Notes: generated by a model not told the origin, from the letters alone. A stretch of 64,000 nucleotides of DNA from Mycolicibacterium aubagnense (GCF_010730955.1 NZ_AP022577.1:2232001-2296000); one strand, 5' to 3'; positions 9,015-18,296 are shown, counted from the stretch's first letter. Numbers and translations are program-made.

Positions 9015-9779
9015 TCACGCCTGCGCGCCGTGCCGGCCCGCTCCCCCGGCGAACCGCTGCGCGCCGGCGAGGGATTCCTCGGCCACCTGGGCCAGACTGG
9101 CGAACTCGAATTCCATTGCGGATTGCTCGGATTCGCCCCATTGCCGCAGCGCGGACATCCGGTCGGCGCGCAGACACAACTGCGGCAACGCGGCCAGCTG
9201 GTGGGCCAGCTCTTCGGCCCTCTCGCGCGCCTGCCCGCGTGGCACCACCCGGTTGGCCAGGCCGATCTGCAACGCCTCGGCGGCATCGACGGCACGGCCG
9301 GTGAGGATCAGATCCATGGCACGGCTGTGCCCGATGAGCCGCGGCAACCGGACCGTGCCGCCATCGATGAGCGGGACCCCCCAGCGCCGGCAGAACACGC
9401 CGAAGGTGGCGTCCTCCTCGACGACGCGCAGGTCGCACCACACCGCCAGTTCGAGTCCGCCGGCGACGGCGTAGCCGCTGACCGCGGCGATCACCGGCTT
9501 GGACAGCATCATCCGGCTCGGCCCCATCGGCCCCGGCCCGGTCCGGTGCGTCTGGTTCATCTCCGGAGTGCCGAACGCCTTGAGATCGGCTCCGGCACAG
9601 AAGGTTCCGTGATCTCCCCACAGCACCGCGACAGCAGCGGAGTCGTCGCGGTCGAATTCGTCGAACGCCTGATAGAGCGCCGCTGCCGTCGGCCCGTTGA
9701 CGGCGTTGCGGGCCTCCGGCCGGTCGATGATGACGGTTGTCACCGGTCCGTTCTTCTCGACGCGCACGGGCTCGGTCAT
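9015..9779 (-). CDS. echA5: enoyl-CoA hydratase/isomerase, EchA5-like
   Basis: Crotonase-fold protein, 254 residues, acting on CoA thioesters in beta-oxidation. Family blocks: RPEARNAVNG, GTFCAGADLKAFG (oxyanion hole), AVSGYAVAGGLELAVWCDLRV (oxyanion hole), and GVFCRRWGVPLIDGGTVRLPRLIG with the catalytic-region aspartate in LIDGG. ATG 9779 overlaps the stop of the PaaX-like gene by 4 bases (ATGA), so they are coupled. Order fadE8, echA4, PaaX-like, echA5 equals Rv0672-Rv0675, which is why I use the symbol. Exact substrate unknown. Confidence 0.9.
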   Translation of the reverse strand: MTEPVRVEKNGPVTTVIIDRPEARNAVNGPTAAALYQAFDEFDRDDSAAVAVLWGDHGTFCAGADLKAFGTPEMNQTHRTGPGPMGPSRMMLSKPVIAAVSGYAVAGGLELAVWCDLRVVEEDATFGVFCRRWGVPLIDGGTVRLPRLIGHSRAMDLILTGRAVDAAEALQIGLANRVVPRGQARERAEELAHQLAALPQLCLRADRMSALRQWGESEQSAMEFEFASLAQVAEESLAGAQRFAGGAGRHGAQA

Positions 9780-10501
9780 ATTGCCTCCATCGGTTCGTCC
9801 CGCCGCACTACCAGTTCCGCGGCGAAGTCTGCGTAGACCTGCCGCAATTGCTCGCCGGGCCAATCGGCCGGCAGCAGTTCGGCAGGCAGTACCGGGTCGG
9901 CCAACAGGTGGCGGACGATCGCGGCCGCAGCCACGAACCGGCCGGGAATGTCTGTTGCCGAGGCCATTTCGTCGAGCAGCTGACGCGCATGGGTGATCCA
10001 GGCCGGCAGGTCCCACAGGATGTCGGCCAGGCTTGCGGGGTCGTCGTCCCGGCTGGTCAGCACTCGGGCGCTGGCCGTGATCTCTTCCGGGATTTCGGTG
10101 GTCAGATTGGCCGGGCGCAGCCACAGGCCCTCGCGGAGCTCACCGAATCTGTTCTGCAACAGGTCGTTTCGCAAATCGGCGCGGGTCCGGGCATCGGCCC
10201 CGACCGTGGTGATCACCACGGTCGTCCAGTCGCCGTGCCATGGCTTGGTTTGCGGGTCGATCGCGGCATCCTGGCGTCGTTGCCGGGCCAGCAGCCGGTC
10301 GGCGAGCCGGTAGCCGTCGGCCGAGCGCACCAGATCGCCGGCGCTGACCATCCTGGTCAGCGCCACCCGCAGCGTCTGCTCCTTGATGTCGAAATCCGAA
10401 GTGAGCCGGACCAACTCGGCCGCGGACGCCCACGCGGGGTGGGCACCCAGCAGCACGCTGAGCACCACCGACCGCGCGGTCATCCGCTTGAGGTCAGCCA
10501 T
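9776..10501 (-). CDS. PaaX-family transcriptional regulator
   Basis: 241 residues. Start ATG 10501 (MADLKRMTARSVVLSVLLG) gives the classic PaaX N-terminal winged helix (SVVLSVLLGAHPAWASAAELVRL... LRVALTRMVSAGDLV) followed by the PaaX middle and C-terminal domains. PaaX proteins are GntR-like repressors that sense aryl- or acyl-CoA esters such as phenylacetyl-CoA. Lying between two crotonase genes and downstream of an acyl-CoA dehydrogenase, it most likely controls this operon in response to an acyl-CoA. Equivalent to Rv0674. A longer open frame upstream only overlaps echA4. Confidence 0.85.
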   Translation of the reverse strand: MADLKRMTARSVVLSVLLGAHPAWASAAELVRLTSDFDIKEQTLRVALTRMVSAGDLVRSADGYRLADRLLARQRRQDAAIDPQTKPWHGDWTTVVITTVGADARTRADLRNDLLQNRFGELREGLWLRPANLTTEIPEEITASARVLTSRDDDPASLADILWDLPAWITHARQLLDEMASATDIPGRFVAAAAIVRHLLADPVLPAELLPADWPGEQLRQVYADFAAELVVRRDEPMEAI

Positions 10502-10506
10502 GGACG

Positions 10507-11421
10507 TCAGACCCCGGAGGCAACCCGACCCGTGTCCCCGAACGGATCGTCGCGGTGGCGGACCGCCTGGCGGAAACCGTGCTCGACGGCGTCGGCGACG
10601 AAGGCATGCCCTTCGGGCGTGTGCCGGGCGATGCCGTCGAACACCGTGCTGACCATCCGGCTGGTCGCAACCCCCTGTTGTAACAACGACGTGTTGCAGG
10701 CCAACTTCGCCATGATCAGCTGGTTGACCGGCATCGCCGCAATGCGCGCGACGAGGCGCTCGGTCCGTTCGTCGAGGTCTTGCGGCTCCGGCGCCTCGAC
10801 GGCCAGGCCCCACTCGGCGGCCTGCGCCCCGGTGATGCAATCGCCGGTGAACAGCAGGCGTTTCGCCCGCTGGTCGCCCAGCCGGTGGGCCCACAATCCA
10901 CCCGCGGGCACGCCCCAGACCCGCATCGGCGGATAGCCGATCTTGGCGTCGGAGGCCGCGATCACCTGGTCGGCATGCAGCGCGATGTCGGTGCCGCCGG
11001 CCACGCAGTAACCGTGGATCTTCACGACGGTCGGCTTGTCGCAGTGCATGAGGCTGGAGAAGCCACGGACGAACCGGCTCATCATCTGGTAGTCGATCAT
11101 GGGATCCCAGGGCTGGTTCGGCAGGTGGTTGACGGCCTGGGTCTTGCCGTCCAGCACGGTGCCCTGGTGCTCCGATCCCCCGGCCGACGAGGTCCCGTCG
11201 GCGTAGGCGCTCAAATCGAAACCGGCACAAAAGCCTTCACCTCGGCCGGACACCAGGATCACGTGCACGTTCGGATCGAGGTCGGCCCGCTCCACGCACG
11301 CCGCCAATTCCAGCGGGGTGTCCGCGACGATCGAGTTGCCCTTCTCCGGACGGTTGAACGTGATCCGGGCGACGCGGTCGGCGACCTCGTACGTCATCGT
11401 CTTCAGACTGTCGAAATCCAC
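10507..11421 (-). CDS. echA4: enoyl-CoA hydratase/isomerase, EchA4-like
   Basis: Second crotonase of the operon, 304 residues. Motifs: FNRPEKGNSI, GRGEGFCAGFDLSAYADG, KIHGYCVAGGTDIALHADQVI and IGYPPMRVWGVPAGGLWAHRLG. Compared with echA5 it has a long insert around residues 85-125. GTG at 11421 is chosen because AAAGGTGAG lies just upstream; an ATG 51 bases further up has no binding site. Five bases separate its stop from the PaaX-like start. Orthologue by position of Rv0673. Confidence 0.9.
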   Translation of the reverse strand: MDFDSLKTMTYEVADRVARITFNRPEKGNSIVADTPLELAACVERADLDPNVHVILVSGRGEGFCAGFDLSAYADGTSSAGGSEHQGTVLDGKTQAVNHLPNQPWDPMIDYQMMSRFVRGFSSLMHCDKPTVVKIHGYCVAGGTDIALHADQVIAASDAKIGYPPMRVWGVPAGGLWAHRLGDQRAKRLLFTGDCITGAQAAEWGLAVEAPEPQDLDERTERLVARIAAMPVNQLIMAKLACNTSLLQQGVATSRMVSTVFDGIARHTPEGHAFVADAVEHGFRQAVRHRDDPFGDTGRVASGV

Positions 11422-11526
11422 AAACTCACCTTTCAAGAGCTGGGGACACCTCCCGCTTGCGGGGGACCGCAAAACTGCTCAAACCGGGCGTTTTGGGACA
11501 GTTTTGGGTCAGTTCGGCCGCAGAAA

Positions 11527-13149
11527 TCAGCCCTTGACGAGGGCGCGTTCGATGATCGGCGCCAGGTCGAGGCCCGTCGGCAGCGTGCCGAACGCACCGC
11601 CCCACTGGCGGTCGAGGCGGCTGACGAGGAACGCCTCGGCCACTGCGGGGTGTCCATGGCGCACCATCAGCGCGCCCTGCAGCGCCAGCGAGATGTCCTC
11701 GGCGACTTTGCGTCCGCGGTATTCGAGGGTCTGCGGATCGGTGAGCTGCGCCTTGAGCGCGCGGACATGCGCGTCCAGGCGCGGGTCCTGTGCCTGGGCC
11801 AACTCGTCGAACAGCACCTCGATGCACTCGGGCTTGGTGGCCATGGCGCGCAGGGTGTCCAGCGCGCTGACATTTCCCGAACCTTCCCAGATGCCCATCA
11901 GCGGGGCCTCCCGGTACAGCCGCGGCATGCCCGACTCCTCCGCGTAGCCGTTGCCGCCGAAGCACTCCATGGCCTCCGCGGCGTGCGGCGTCGCGCGCTT
12001 GCACACCCAGTACTTGGCCGCGGCCAAACCGATTCGGCGGAACAGGCTTTCGCGCTCGTCGCCGCGGACAGCGCGGTCGGTGGCCCCGGCCATGCGCATC
12101 GCCAGCATGGTGGCGGCCTCGGCCTCGACGGCCATGTCGGCCAGTACGTTGCGCATCAGCGGCTGGTCGATCAGGTACGCACCGAACGCCTTGCGGTGCT
12201 GCGCGTGGTGCACCGCCTGGGTCAGACCCGTACGCATGCTGGTGGCGCTACCGAGTGTGCAGTCCAGGCGGGTCAGGTTGACCATCTCGATGATGGTCGG
12301 CACGCCGCGGCCTTCCTCACCGACCAGCCACACCGTGGCGCCGTCGTACTCGATCTCGCTGGAGGCGTTGGCGTGGTTGCCGAGCTTGTCCTTGAGCCGC
12401 TGGATGAACATCCGGTTGCGGGTGCCGTCGGGCAGCACCCGGGGCAGGAAGAAGCACGACAGTCCGCCGGGGGCCTGGGCCAGCACCAGGAACATGTCCC
12501 CCATCGGTGCCGAGGTGAACCACTTGTGACCGCGCAGCGAGTAGGTGCCGTCGCCGTTGGGGGTGGCCTGGGTGGTCCCGGCTCGGACGTCCGAACCGCC
12601 CTGCTTCTCGGTCATCGACATGCCAGCGGTGATACCCGCTTTCGTGGCAGGCACTTTCAGCTCGGGGTCGTACACCCGGCTGGTCAGCAGCGGCTCGTAG
12701 ACCTTGGAGAGCTCGGGGTTGAACCGCAGCGCCGGGACGACGGCGTAGGTCATCGAGATCGGGCAGACGTGGCCGGGTTCGGGAGTCCAGGCCGACATCT
12801 TCGCCGCCCGGACGACGTGGGCGCCGGTACGGTCGTCGGCCCACGGTGCGCCGTGCAGACCGTGCGTCACCGCGGCGTTCATCAACTGGTGGTAGGCGGG
12901 GTCGTATTCGACCTCGTCGACGCGGTGGCCATAGCGGTCGTGCGTGTGCAGGATCGGGACGTTGCGGTCCGCGAGCTCACCCCAGCGCTGCGCGACCCGG
13001 CTGCCGCCGAGGGCGCCGACCTCGTGGACCTCGTCGACGCCCCACTCCCCGCCTTCGCGGATCAGGGCCTCGGCGAGCGCCGGGAAGGTGGCGGGGTTGT
13101 AGTTCTCGAGCGGCGGAACCTGGTTGGTGACGACATGCGTATCACTCAT
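11527..13149 (-). CDS. fadE8: acyl-CoA dehydrogenase, FadE8/AidB-like
   Basis: 540 residues, FAD-dependent acyl-CoA dehydrogenase of the AidB subfamily: an N-terminal extension (VPPLENYNPATFPALAEAL), the FAD-binding core (SMTEKQGGSDVRAGTTQA, KWFTSAPMGDMFLVLAQA), and the C-terminal helical part with RLYREAPLMGIWEGSGNV, where a Glu in the last motif is the usual AidB/IVD-type position. AidB itself protects DNA from alkylation in E. coli, but in mycobacteria FadE8 is viewed as a lipid-oxidation enzyme; the echA4/echA5 neighbours support oxidation. First gene of the operon; 105 bases to echA4, 47 bases from the permease above. Confidence 0.92.
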   Translation of the reverse strand: MSDTHVVTNQVPPLENYNPATFPALAEALIREGGEWGVDEVHEVGALGGSRVAQRWGELADRNVPILHTHDRYGHRVDEVEYDPAYHQLMNAAVTHGLHGAPWADDRTGAHVVRAAKMSAWTPEPGHVCPISMTYAVVPALRFNPELSKVYEPLLTSRVYDPELKVPATKAGITAGMSMTEKQGGSDVRAGTTQATPNGDGTYSLRGHKWFTSAPMGDMFLVLAQAPGGLSCFFLPRVLPDGTRNRMFIQRLKDKLGNHANASSEIEYDGATVWLVGEEGRGVPTIIEMVNLTRLDCTLGSATSMRTGLTQAVHHAQHRKAFGAYLIDQPLMRNVLADMAVEAEAATMLAMRMAGATDRAVRGDERESLFRRIGLAAAKYWVCKRATPHAAEAMECFGGNGYAEESGMPRLYREAPLMGIWEGSGNVSALDTLRAMATKPECIEVLFDELAQAQDPRLDAHVRALKAQLTDPQTLEYRGRKVAEDISLALQGALMVRHGHPAVAEAFLVSRLDRQWGGAFGTLPTGLDLAPIIERALVKG

Positions 13150-13196
13150 GCCCTCACTATTACACTTTTCCTACAGCCGCACAAGAACTGTATATA

Positions 13197-14627
13197 TCAG
13201 CGGTGGCGCACCACGACCTCGGTGGCGGGATCCCCGCGGTGCACGAAATACCCCAGCGTCACGATGACGAACCAGATGACGCCCACCAGGATCGCCGTCC
13301 GTCCGTCGTCGGTGAAGAACAACAGCACGACCACGAGCGCCAGGAACCCGAGCGCCAGGAAGGTGGTGTACGGCGCCCCGGGCAGGCGGTAGTCCGACGC
13401 CGGCAGCACGCCCGCGGCCACCTGCCGCCGATACAGCAGGTGCGATACCAGGATCGAGCCCCACACGAAGATGATGCCGATGGTCGACACCGAGGTGATG
13501 TAGGCGAACGCCTTATCCGGCGACAGGTAGTTCACCAGGACGCCGACGCCCATGGTCAAGGCCGAGAAGCAGATGGCCAGCATCGGCACGTGGCGGCTGC
13601 TCAGCGCCTGCAGGCCGCCCGGCGCGTCGCCGCGCTGGGCCAAGCTGCGCACCATGCGGCCCGTCGAGTAGATGCCCGAGTTGCACGACGACAGCGCAGC
13701 GGTCAGCAGGATGAAGTTCACGATGCCCGCGGCCGCCGGGATGTTCAGGTACTGGAACACGGCGACGAACGGGCTGTGTCCGGCGTGGTAGTGCCGCCAG
13801 CCCTGCACGGACAGGATCACGAACAGCGCGCCGACGTAGAACAGGCCGATGCGGAAAGGCAGCGTGTTGATCGCCTTGCGCAACGTCACCTTCGGGTTTT
13901 CCGCCTCTCCCGCGGTGACGCCCACCAGCTCGACGCCCACGTAGGCGAACACCACGATCTGCAGGCTCAGCAGTGCCGAGCCGAGGCCCGTCGGGAAGAA
14001 GCCGCCGTCGTTCCACAGGTTGGCGACCGTCGAACCCGGACCGGGCGCCAGCCCGGTGAACGGCAGGAGCACGCCGATACCGATGAGGATCATTCCGATG
14101 ATCGCGGTCACCTTGATCATCGAGAACCAGAATTCGGCCTCACCGAAGACCTTGACCGAGATCAGGTTGGCGATGAAGAGCACCACCAGGACGACCAACG
14201 CCGTCACCCACTGCGGGATGTCGTGTCCCCACGGCCAGTACTGCACATACTTGCCGGCCACGGTTATCTCGGCCATGCACGTCGTGGCCCACACCGCCCA
14301 GTACGTCCACCCGTTCGCGAAACCGGCGAACCGGCCCATGAATTCGTCGGCGTACTCCGAGATGCTGCCCGAAACCGGGCGGTACACCAGCAACTCACCG
14401 AGTGCCCGCATGATGACGAACACGGCCAGACCGGCAAGAAGGTATGCCAGGAGCAGCGCCGGGCCGGCTTTCTCGATGGCGCCGCCCGCGCCGTAGAACA
14501 GACCGGTACCGATGGCCCCGCCGATCGCGATCATCTGCACGGTTCTGGCCGAAAGACCGCGCTGATAACCGACGTCGGGAGTCTCTGTCACCTCAGCGTT
14601 GGAGTCTTGGGTGTTGGCGTCTTGCAT
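13197..14627 (-). CDS. amino-acid permease, APC superfamily
   Basis: 476 residues with about 12 hydrophobic helices. The first helix has the signature AIGGAIGTGLFYGAGGAI of the amino acid transporter (AAT) family, followed by PVSGSISEYADEFMG and VFAYVGVELVGVTAGEAENP. Proton-coupled uptake of an amino acid or GABA is expected; the closest known relatives are GabP/AnsP/CycA types and I cannot choose among them. It sits between end and fadE8 where M. tuberculosis has lpqP, so it is a local replacement. Independent of the catabolic operon in function as far as can be seen. Confidence 0.9.
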   Translation of the reverse strand: MQDANTQDSNAEVTETPDVGYQRGLSARTVQMIAIGGAIGTGLFYGAGGAIEKAGPALLLAYLLAGLAVFVIMRALGELLVYRPVSGSISEYADEFMGRFAGFANGWTYWAVWATTCMAEITVAGKYVQYWPWGHDIPQWVTALVVLVVLFIANLISVKVFGEAEFWFSMIKVTAIIGMILIGIGVLLPFTGLAPGPGSTVANLWNDGGFFPTGLGSALLSLQIVVFAYVGVELVGVTAGEAENPKVTLRKAINTLPFRIGLFYVGALFVILSVQGWRHYHAGHSPFVAVFQYLNIPAAAGIVNFILLTAALSSCNSGIYSTGRMVRSLAQRGDAPGGLQALSSRHVPMLAICFSALTMGVGVLVNYLSPDKAFAYITSVSTIGIIFVWGSILVSHLLYRRQVAAGVLPASDYRLPGAPYTTFLALGFLALVVVLLFFTDDGRTAILVGVIWFVIVTLGYFVHRGDPATEVVVRHR

Positions 14628-14658
14628 CCGAGGTGTTTATCACAATTGTCGGTGCTGA

Positions 14659-15408
14659 CTAAACGTTCTCGCGGAGGAACGCGATGTCGTCCTTACGGCC
14701 GTCTTCCGACGTCTCGCAGATGACCGGGGCAGCCGCGGCGCGCACCACGGCTGCCAACAACTGCGGATCGATCTGCCCCATGCCGAAGTTGGCGTGCCGG
14801 TCCGCTCCGGAGCCGGCGGCGTCGCGGGAGTCGTTGCAGTGCACCAGATCGATGCGGCCGGTGATGGTCTTGATGCGTTCCACCGCGTCGACCAGCGCCT
14901 CCCCCGCCGCCCACGCATGGCAGGTGTCGAGGCAGAAGCCGATGCCCTTGTCGCCGATCCGGTCCCACAGCCGGGCGATGGTGTCGAAGTGCCGGGCCAT
15001 CGCGTGATCGCCGCCGGCGGTGTTCTCCAGATACACCGGCACATCGGTCTTGAGGGCGTCGAGCGCCTTCACCCACCGTTCGAAACCGGCGTCCATGTCG
15101 TTGTCGTCGGCGTGCCCGCCATGCACGATGACGGCCGTCGCCCCGATCTCCGACGCGGCGTCGCACGTGTCCTGCAGGATCTTGCGCGACGGAATGCGCA
15201 CCTTGTTGTTGGCCGACGCGACGTTGATCAGGTACGGCGCGTGCACATAGAGAGGCACAGCGGACGCACGTAGCGCCTCGGCGTCCTCGCGGGGCGCGGG
15301 CTTCTTCCAGCTCTGCGGGTTGCCGAGGAAGAACTGCACCACATCGGCACCGTCGGCGGCGGCCGCGGCCAGAGGATCCGTGTTGTCGACATGCGAACCA
15401 ATCAGCAC
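14659..15408 (-). CDS. end: endonuclease IV (AP endonuclease)
   Basis: 249-residue AP endonuclease of base-excision repair (Nfo/End), a TIM barrel with three metal ions. Seen: [79 protein letters not shown] and ICETSEDGR, supplying the His, Glu and Asp metal ligands. About 30 residues shorter than E. coli Nfo, as usual for mycobacteria. Orthologue of Rv0670 in the rpoC-end-fadE8 neighbourhood. Confidence 0.95.
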   Translation of the reverse strand: MLIGSHVDNTDPLAAAAADGADVVQFFLGNPQSWKKPAPREDAEALRASAVPLYVHAPYLINVASANNKVRIPSRKILQDTCDAASEIGATAVIVHGGHADDNDMDAGFERWVKALDALKTDVPVYLENTAGGDHAMARHFDTIARLWDRIGDKGIGFCLDTCHAWAAGEALVDAVERIKTITGRIDLVHCNDSRDAAGSGADRHANFGMGQIDPQLLAAVVRAAAAPVICETSEDGRKDDIAFLRENV

Positions 15409-15703
15409 GGGCCCAGTCTAGGACGGGTGCCCGACAACGGCTGACAGCTACCGAACCCGTTGTTTGCCCCACAGCAATATCCCCTGCAGCCGGCGTTGCT
15501 GCCGCATTGATCCGCAAAGCCTTGTGCCGGTTGGGAATACGTGACGCACTCACCAACACGCCCGTCGAAACCGGTTGGCGCAGAATGCCCACCGCACCAC
15601 ATCGTGACGCAATGGCGCACCAGCGCGGCTCGAGCCGGCGTGAGTTACGTCACGAAATGAACCGATCGGCGCCAGGCCTCGTGACCCCGGTAGAGGAGGA
15701 CAA
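15409..15703. other. divergent intergenic region, end / type III PKS
   Basis: 295 bases between end (minus) and the polyketide operon (plus). It contains CGTGACGCA twice on the plus strand (about 15540-15548 and 15603-15611) and the reverse form CGTCACG at 15648-15654, just before the PKS start, beside a GAGGAGGA ribosome binding site. No clear SigA promoter could be picked. Confidence 0.4.
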
Positions 15704-16762
15704 ATGAGCGTAATCGCAAGTGTCCGTGGAGAACTGCCCGCCAACCGATACACCCAGGATGAGGTGACCGACGCGCTCCTGGCGCTGCCCGGCTACGCCG
15801 AGCACGCAGATGCCATCCGCAAACTTCATCGCAGCGCCAAGGTCGCCAGTCGACATACGGTCCTGCCGCTGCAGGACTACGCCGGCATCACAGACTTCGG
15901 ACGCGCGAACGACGTGTTCATCGAACACGCCGTGGCGCTCGGGTGCGCCGCCGTTCTGGGTGCCCTGGAAGAAGCCGGGCTGAAGCCGGCCGACGTCGAC
16001 GTCATCTACACCACCACTGTCACCGGCGTGGCAGTGCCGACGCTGGACGCCCGGATCGCCGGACTGATCGGCTTGCGGCCCGATGTGCGGCGTGTACCGA
16101 TGTTCGGGCTGGGCTGCGTGGCCGGTGCCGCCGGCGTGGCGCGTGTCAACGACTACCTGCGCGGGGCACCAGAAAGTGTCGCCGTGCTGCTCGCGGTGGA
16201 ACTGTGCTCACTGATACCCAAGACCGATCCATCGATGGCGACCGTCGTCGGCTCGAGCCTGTTCGGCGACGGCGCCGCCGCGGTGGTCATGGTCGGCGAC
16301 CACCGCGCCGCCAACGTCGACACGTCGGGGCCGGAGGTGCTCGCCTCGCGCAGCCACCTCTATCCCGATTCGCAGCGCACCATGGGCTGGGACGTCGACT
16401 CCAGTGGCTTCCGGTTGGTGCTGTCTCCCGACGTGCCGAAGGTCGTCGAGAAGTACCTGGGTGACGACGTCACGGAATTCCTTGCCGCACATGGACTTCA
16501 AATCAGTGACATCGCGTCGTGGGTCAGCCACCCGGGCGGGCCGAAGGTGATCGAGGCCATCACCGCGACACTCGGACTGCCCGACGACGCACTCGAGCTG
16601 ACCTGGCGATCGCTGGCCGAGGTCGGCAATCTCTCGTCGGCTTCGGTGCTGCACGTCCTCCGCGACACGATGGCCAAGCAGCCACCGGCGGGCAGCGCCG
16701 GGCTGATGATGGCGATGGGTCCGGGGTTCTGCTCAGAACTCGTCCTGCTGCGCTGGCGCTGA
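15704..16762 (+). CDS. type III polyketide synthase
   Basis: 352-residue chalcone/stilbene-synthase-fold enzyme that condenses an acyl-CoA starter with malonyl-CoA units. The catalytic triad is intact: Cys138 ([11 protein letters not shown]), His276 (VSHPGGP) and Asn309 (VGNLSSASV). GAGGAGGA lies 6 bases before the ATG. It heads a tight three-gene operon with an ICMT-like methyltransferase and an FAD monooxygenase, the srsA-srsB-srsC arrangement of Streptomyces phenolic lipids and of mycobacterial polyketide-quinone loci. A long-chain fatty-acyl starter and an alkylresorcinol, alkylpyrone or alkylquinone product are therefore likely. It is not next to any type I pks gene. Confidence 0.93.
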   Translation: MSVIASVRGELPANRYTQDEVTDALLALPGYAEHADAIRKLHRSAKVASRHTVLPLQDYAGITDFGRANDVFIEHAVALGCAAVLGALEEAGLKPADVDVIYTTTVTGVAVPTLDARIAGLIGLRPDVRRVPMFGLGCVAGAAGVARVNDYLRGAPESVAVLLAVELCSLIPKTDPSMATVVGSSLFGDGAAAVVMVGDHRAANVDTSGPEVLASRSHLYPDSQRTMGWDVDSSGFRLVLSPDVPKVVEKYLGDDVTEFLAAHGLQISDIASWVSHPGGPKVIEAITATLGLPDDALELTWRSLAEVGNLSSASVLHVLRDTMAKQPPAGSAGLMMAMGPGFCSELVLLRWR

Positions 16763-16765
16763 CCC

Positions 16766-17275
16766 GTGGTCTGGTACCTCGCCCTGATCGCGGTGGTCGC
16801 CGTCGAGCGCCTCGCCGAGCTCGTCGTCTCCCGGCGCAATCTCGCCTGGTCGCTGGCTCGGGGCGGCCGCGAATACGGATTCAGCCACTACCCCGTCATG
16901 GTCCTCCTGCACGTCGGCCTGCTGGTGGGGTGCGTGCTCGAACCGGTGGTGCTGCACCGACCGTTCCTCCCCGCGCTGGGCTGGTCGATGCTGGCCGCCG
17001 TCCTGGCCGCGCAGGTGCTGAGGTGGTGGTGCATCACCACACTCGGCCCGCAGTGGAACACGCGCGTCATCGTCGTCCCGGGAGCACAGCGGATCGTCGG
17101 CGGGCCGTACCAGTGGATTCCACACCCCAACTATGTGGCCGTGGTCGTCGAGGGCATCGCGTTGCCACTGGTGCACACGGCCTGGCTGACGGCAGTGGTG
17201 TTCACGCTGCTCAACGCACTGCTGCTGCGCACCAGGCTGCGCGTCGAGAACTCGGCGCTGGCGAGCCTGTCGTGA
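16766..17275 (+). CDS. ICMT-like integral-membrane methyltransferase
   Basis: 169 residues, GTG start 3 bases after the PKS stop. Four or five transmembrane helices and the C-terminal isoprenylcysteine-carboxyl-methyltransferase block: LGPQWNTRVIVVPGAQRIVGGPYQWIPHPNYVAVVVEG, in which the R-x-P-H-P-N-Y part binds S-adenosylmethionine. In srsABC-type clusters the SrsB homologue O-methylates the phenolic lipid made by the PKS. Overlaps the following gene by 4 bases. The membrane location suits a long-chain lipid substrate. Confidence 0.88.
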   Translation: MVWYLALIAVVAVERLAELVVSRRNLAWSLARGGREYGFSHYPVMVLLHVGLLVGCVLEPVVLHRPFLPALGWSMLAAVLAAQVLRWWCITTLGPQWNTRVIVVPGAQRIVGGPYQWIPHPNYVAVVVEGIALPLVHTAWLTAVVFTLLNALLLRTRLRVENSALASLS

Positions 17276-18288
17276 TCGACCTGCTGGTGGTCGGCGGCGG
17301 TCCGGCGGGGCTGGCGACGTCGCTGTACGCGGCGCGCGCGGGGCTTGAGACCGTCATCGTCGAACGCCGCCCGGGCACGCTGGACAAGGCCTGCGGCGAA
17401 GGCCTGATGCCGCACTCCCTCGCGCATCTGGACCGGCTGGGCGTCGTGGCGGCCGGGCAACCGCTGCGCGGAATCAGTTATCACGCGGGTGCGTCGCGGG
17501 TCGAAGCCGCGTTCCGTGGTGGCGTCGGCCGTGGGGTCCGCCGGACGACGCTGCACGCGGCGATGTCCGACGCCGCCCGGGCCGCCGGGGTGAAGGTCGT
17601 CCAGGGTGTGGCCGGCGAGATCACGCAGGACGAGGACGGTATTCAGGCGGTGGGGCTCCGGGCGCGTTACCTGGTGGCGGCCGACGGACTGCACTCGCCG
17701 ATCCGGCGCGATCTCGGGCTGTCGCGCCCGGCGACCGGCCCGCGCCGTTGGGGTATCCGGCGACATGTCCAGATGGCGCCGTGGACCGACCACGTCGAGG
17801 TGCACTGGAGCACCGAGGCCGAGGCCTACGTGACACCGGTGGGCGACGACTGCGTCGGTATCGCGATCCTGTCCGCCGGCCGCGGCGGTTTCGATGCGAA
17901 GTTCGCCGCGTTCGACGAACTGCGCCAACGCGTCGACGGACATGATCACGGGCCCGACCTGGCGGCTGGGCCGTTGCGCCAGCACGTGCGGACGCGCGTT
18001 GCCGGCCGCGTGCTCCTGGTCGGCGACGCCGCCGGCTACGTCGACGCGCTGACCGGCGAGGGTTTGGGGTTGGCGTTCAGCGCGGCCGAGGCGCTGGTCG
18101 ACTGCGTGGTCCGGGAGCAGGTCAGCGACTACGACCGGCGCTGGTGCAGGTTGACCCGCCGCTACCGGCTGCTGACCGAGGCTCTGGTCCGGGCCGGAGC
18201 CGTGCCTGCGGTGCGGTCCCGCATCGTCCCGGCCGCAGCGGCACTACCGCAGGTGTTCGCCGCAGCGGTGAATCAGCTCGCCTACTGA
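17272..18288 (+). CDS. FAD-dependent monooxygenase, SrsC/geranylgeranyl-reductase type
   Basis: 338 residues from the GTG at 17272, which overlaps the methyltransferase stop (GTGA). FAD motifs: DLLVVGGGPAGLATSLYAAR (Rossmann, residues about 2-21), DKACGEGLMPHSL (characteristic of geranylgeranyl reductases and related hydroxylases), YLVAADGLHSPIRRDLG (DG motif), and VLLVGDAAGYVDALTGEGLG (GD motif). In srsABC the third gene is a flavin hydroxylase that converts alkylresorcinol to alkylquinone. That role is inferred here from context. ATG-less start fits the tight packing. Confidence 0.88.
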   Translation: MIDLLVVGGGPAGLATSLYAARAGLETVIVERRPGTLDKACGEGLMPHSLAHLDRLGVVAAGQPLRGISYHAGASRVEAAFRGGVGRGVRRTTLHAAMSDAARAAGVKVVQGVAGEITQDEDGIQAVGLRARYLVAADGLHSPIRRDLGLSRPATGPRRWGIRRHVQMAPWTDHVEVHWSTEAEAYVTPVGDDCVGIAILSAGRGGFDAKFAAFDELRQRVDGHDHGPDLAAGPLRQHVRTRVAGRVLLVGDAAGYVDALTGEGLGLAFSAAEALVDCVVREQVSDYDRRWCRLTRRYRLLTEALVRAGAVPAVRSRIVPAAAALPQVFAAAVNQLAY

Positions 18289-18296
18289 GTGCCGCA

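Noticed and set aside
13150..13196. Leaderless promoter with TAATAG before fadE8
   Set aside because: The hexamer does not end in T as TANNNT requires, and the -35 is weak, so I cannot support it.
10780..13392. 870-residue plus-strand open frame
   Set aside because: Antisense to echA4-like and fadE8-like genes; no recognisable domain.
18289..18296. Terminator between the polyketide operon and the lipoproteins
   Set aside because: Only 8 bases lie between the convergent stops and no hairpin was seen.
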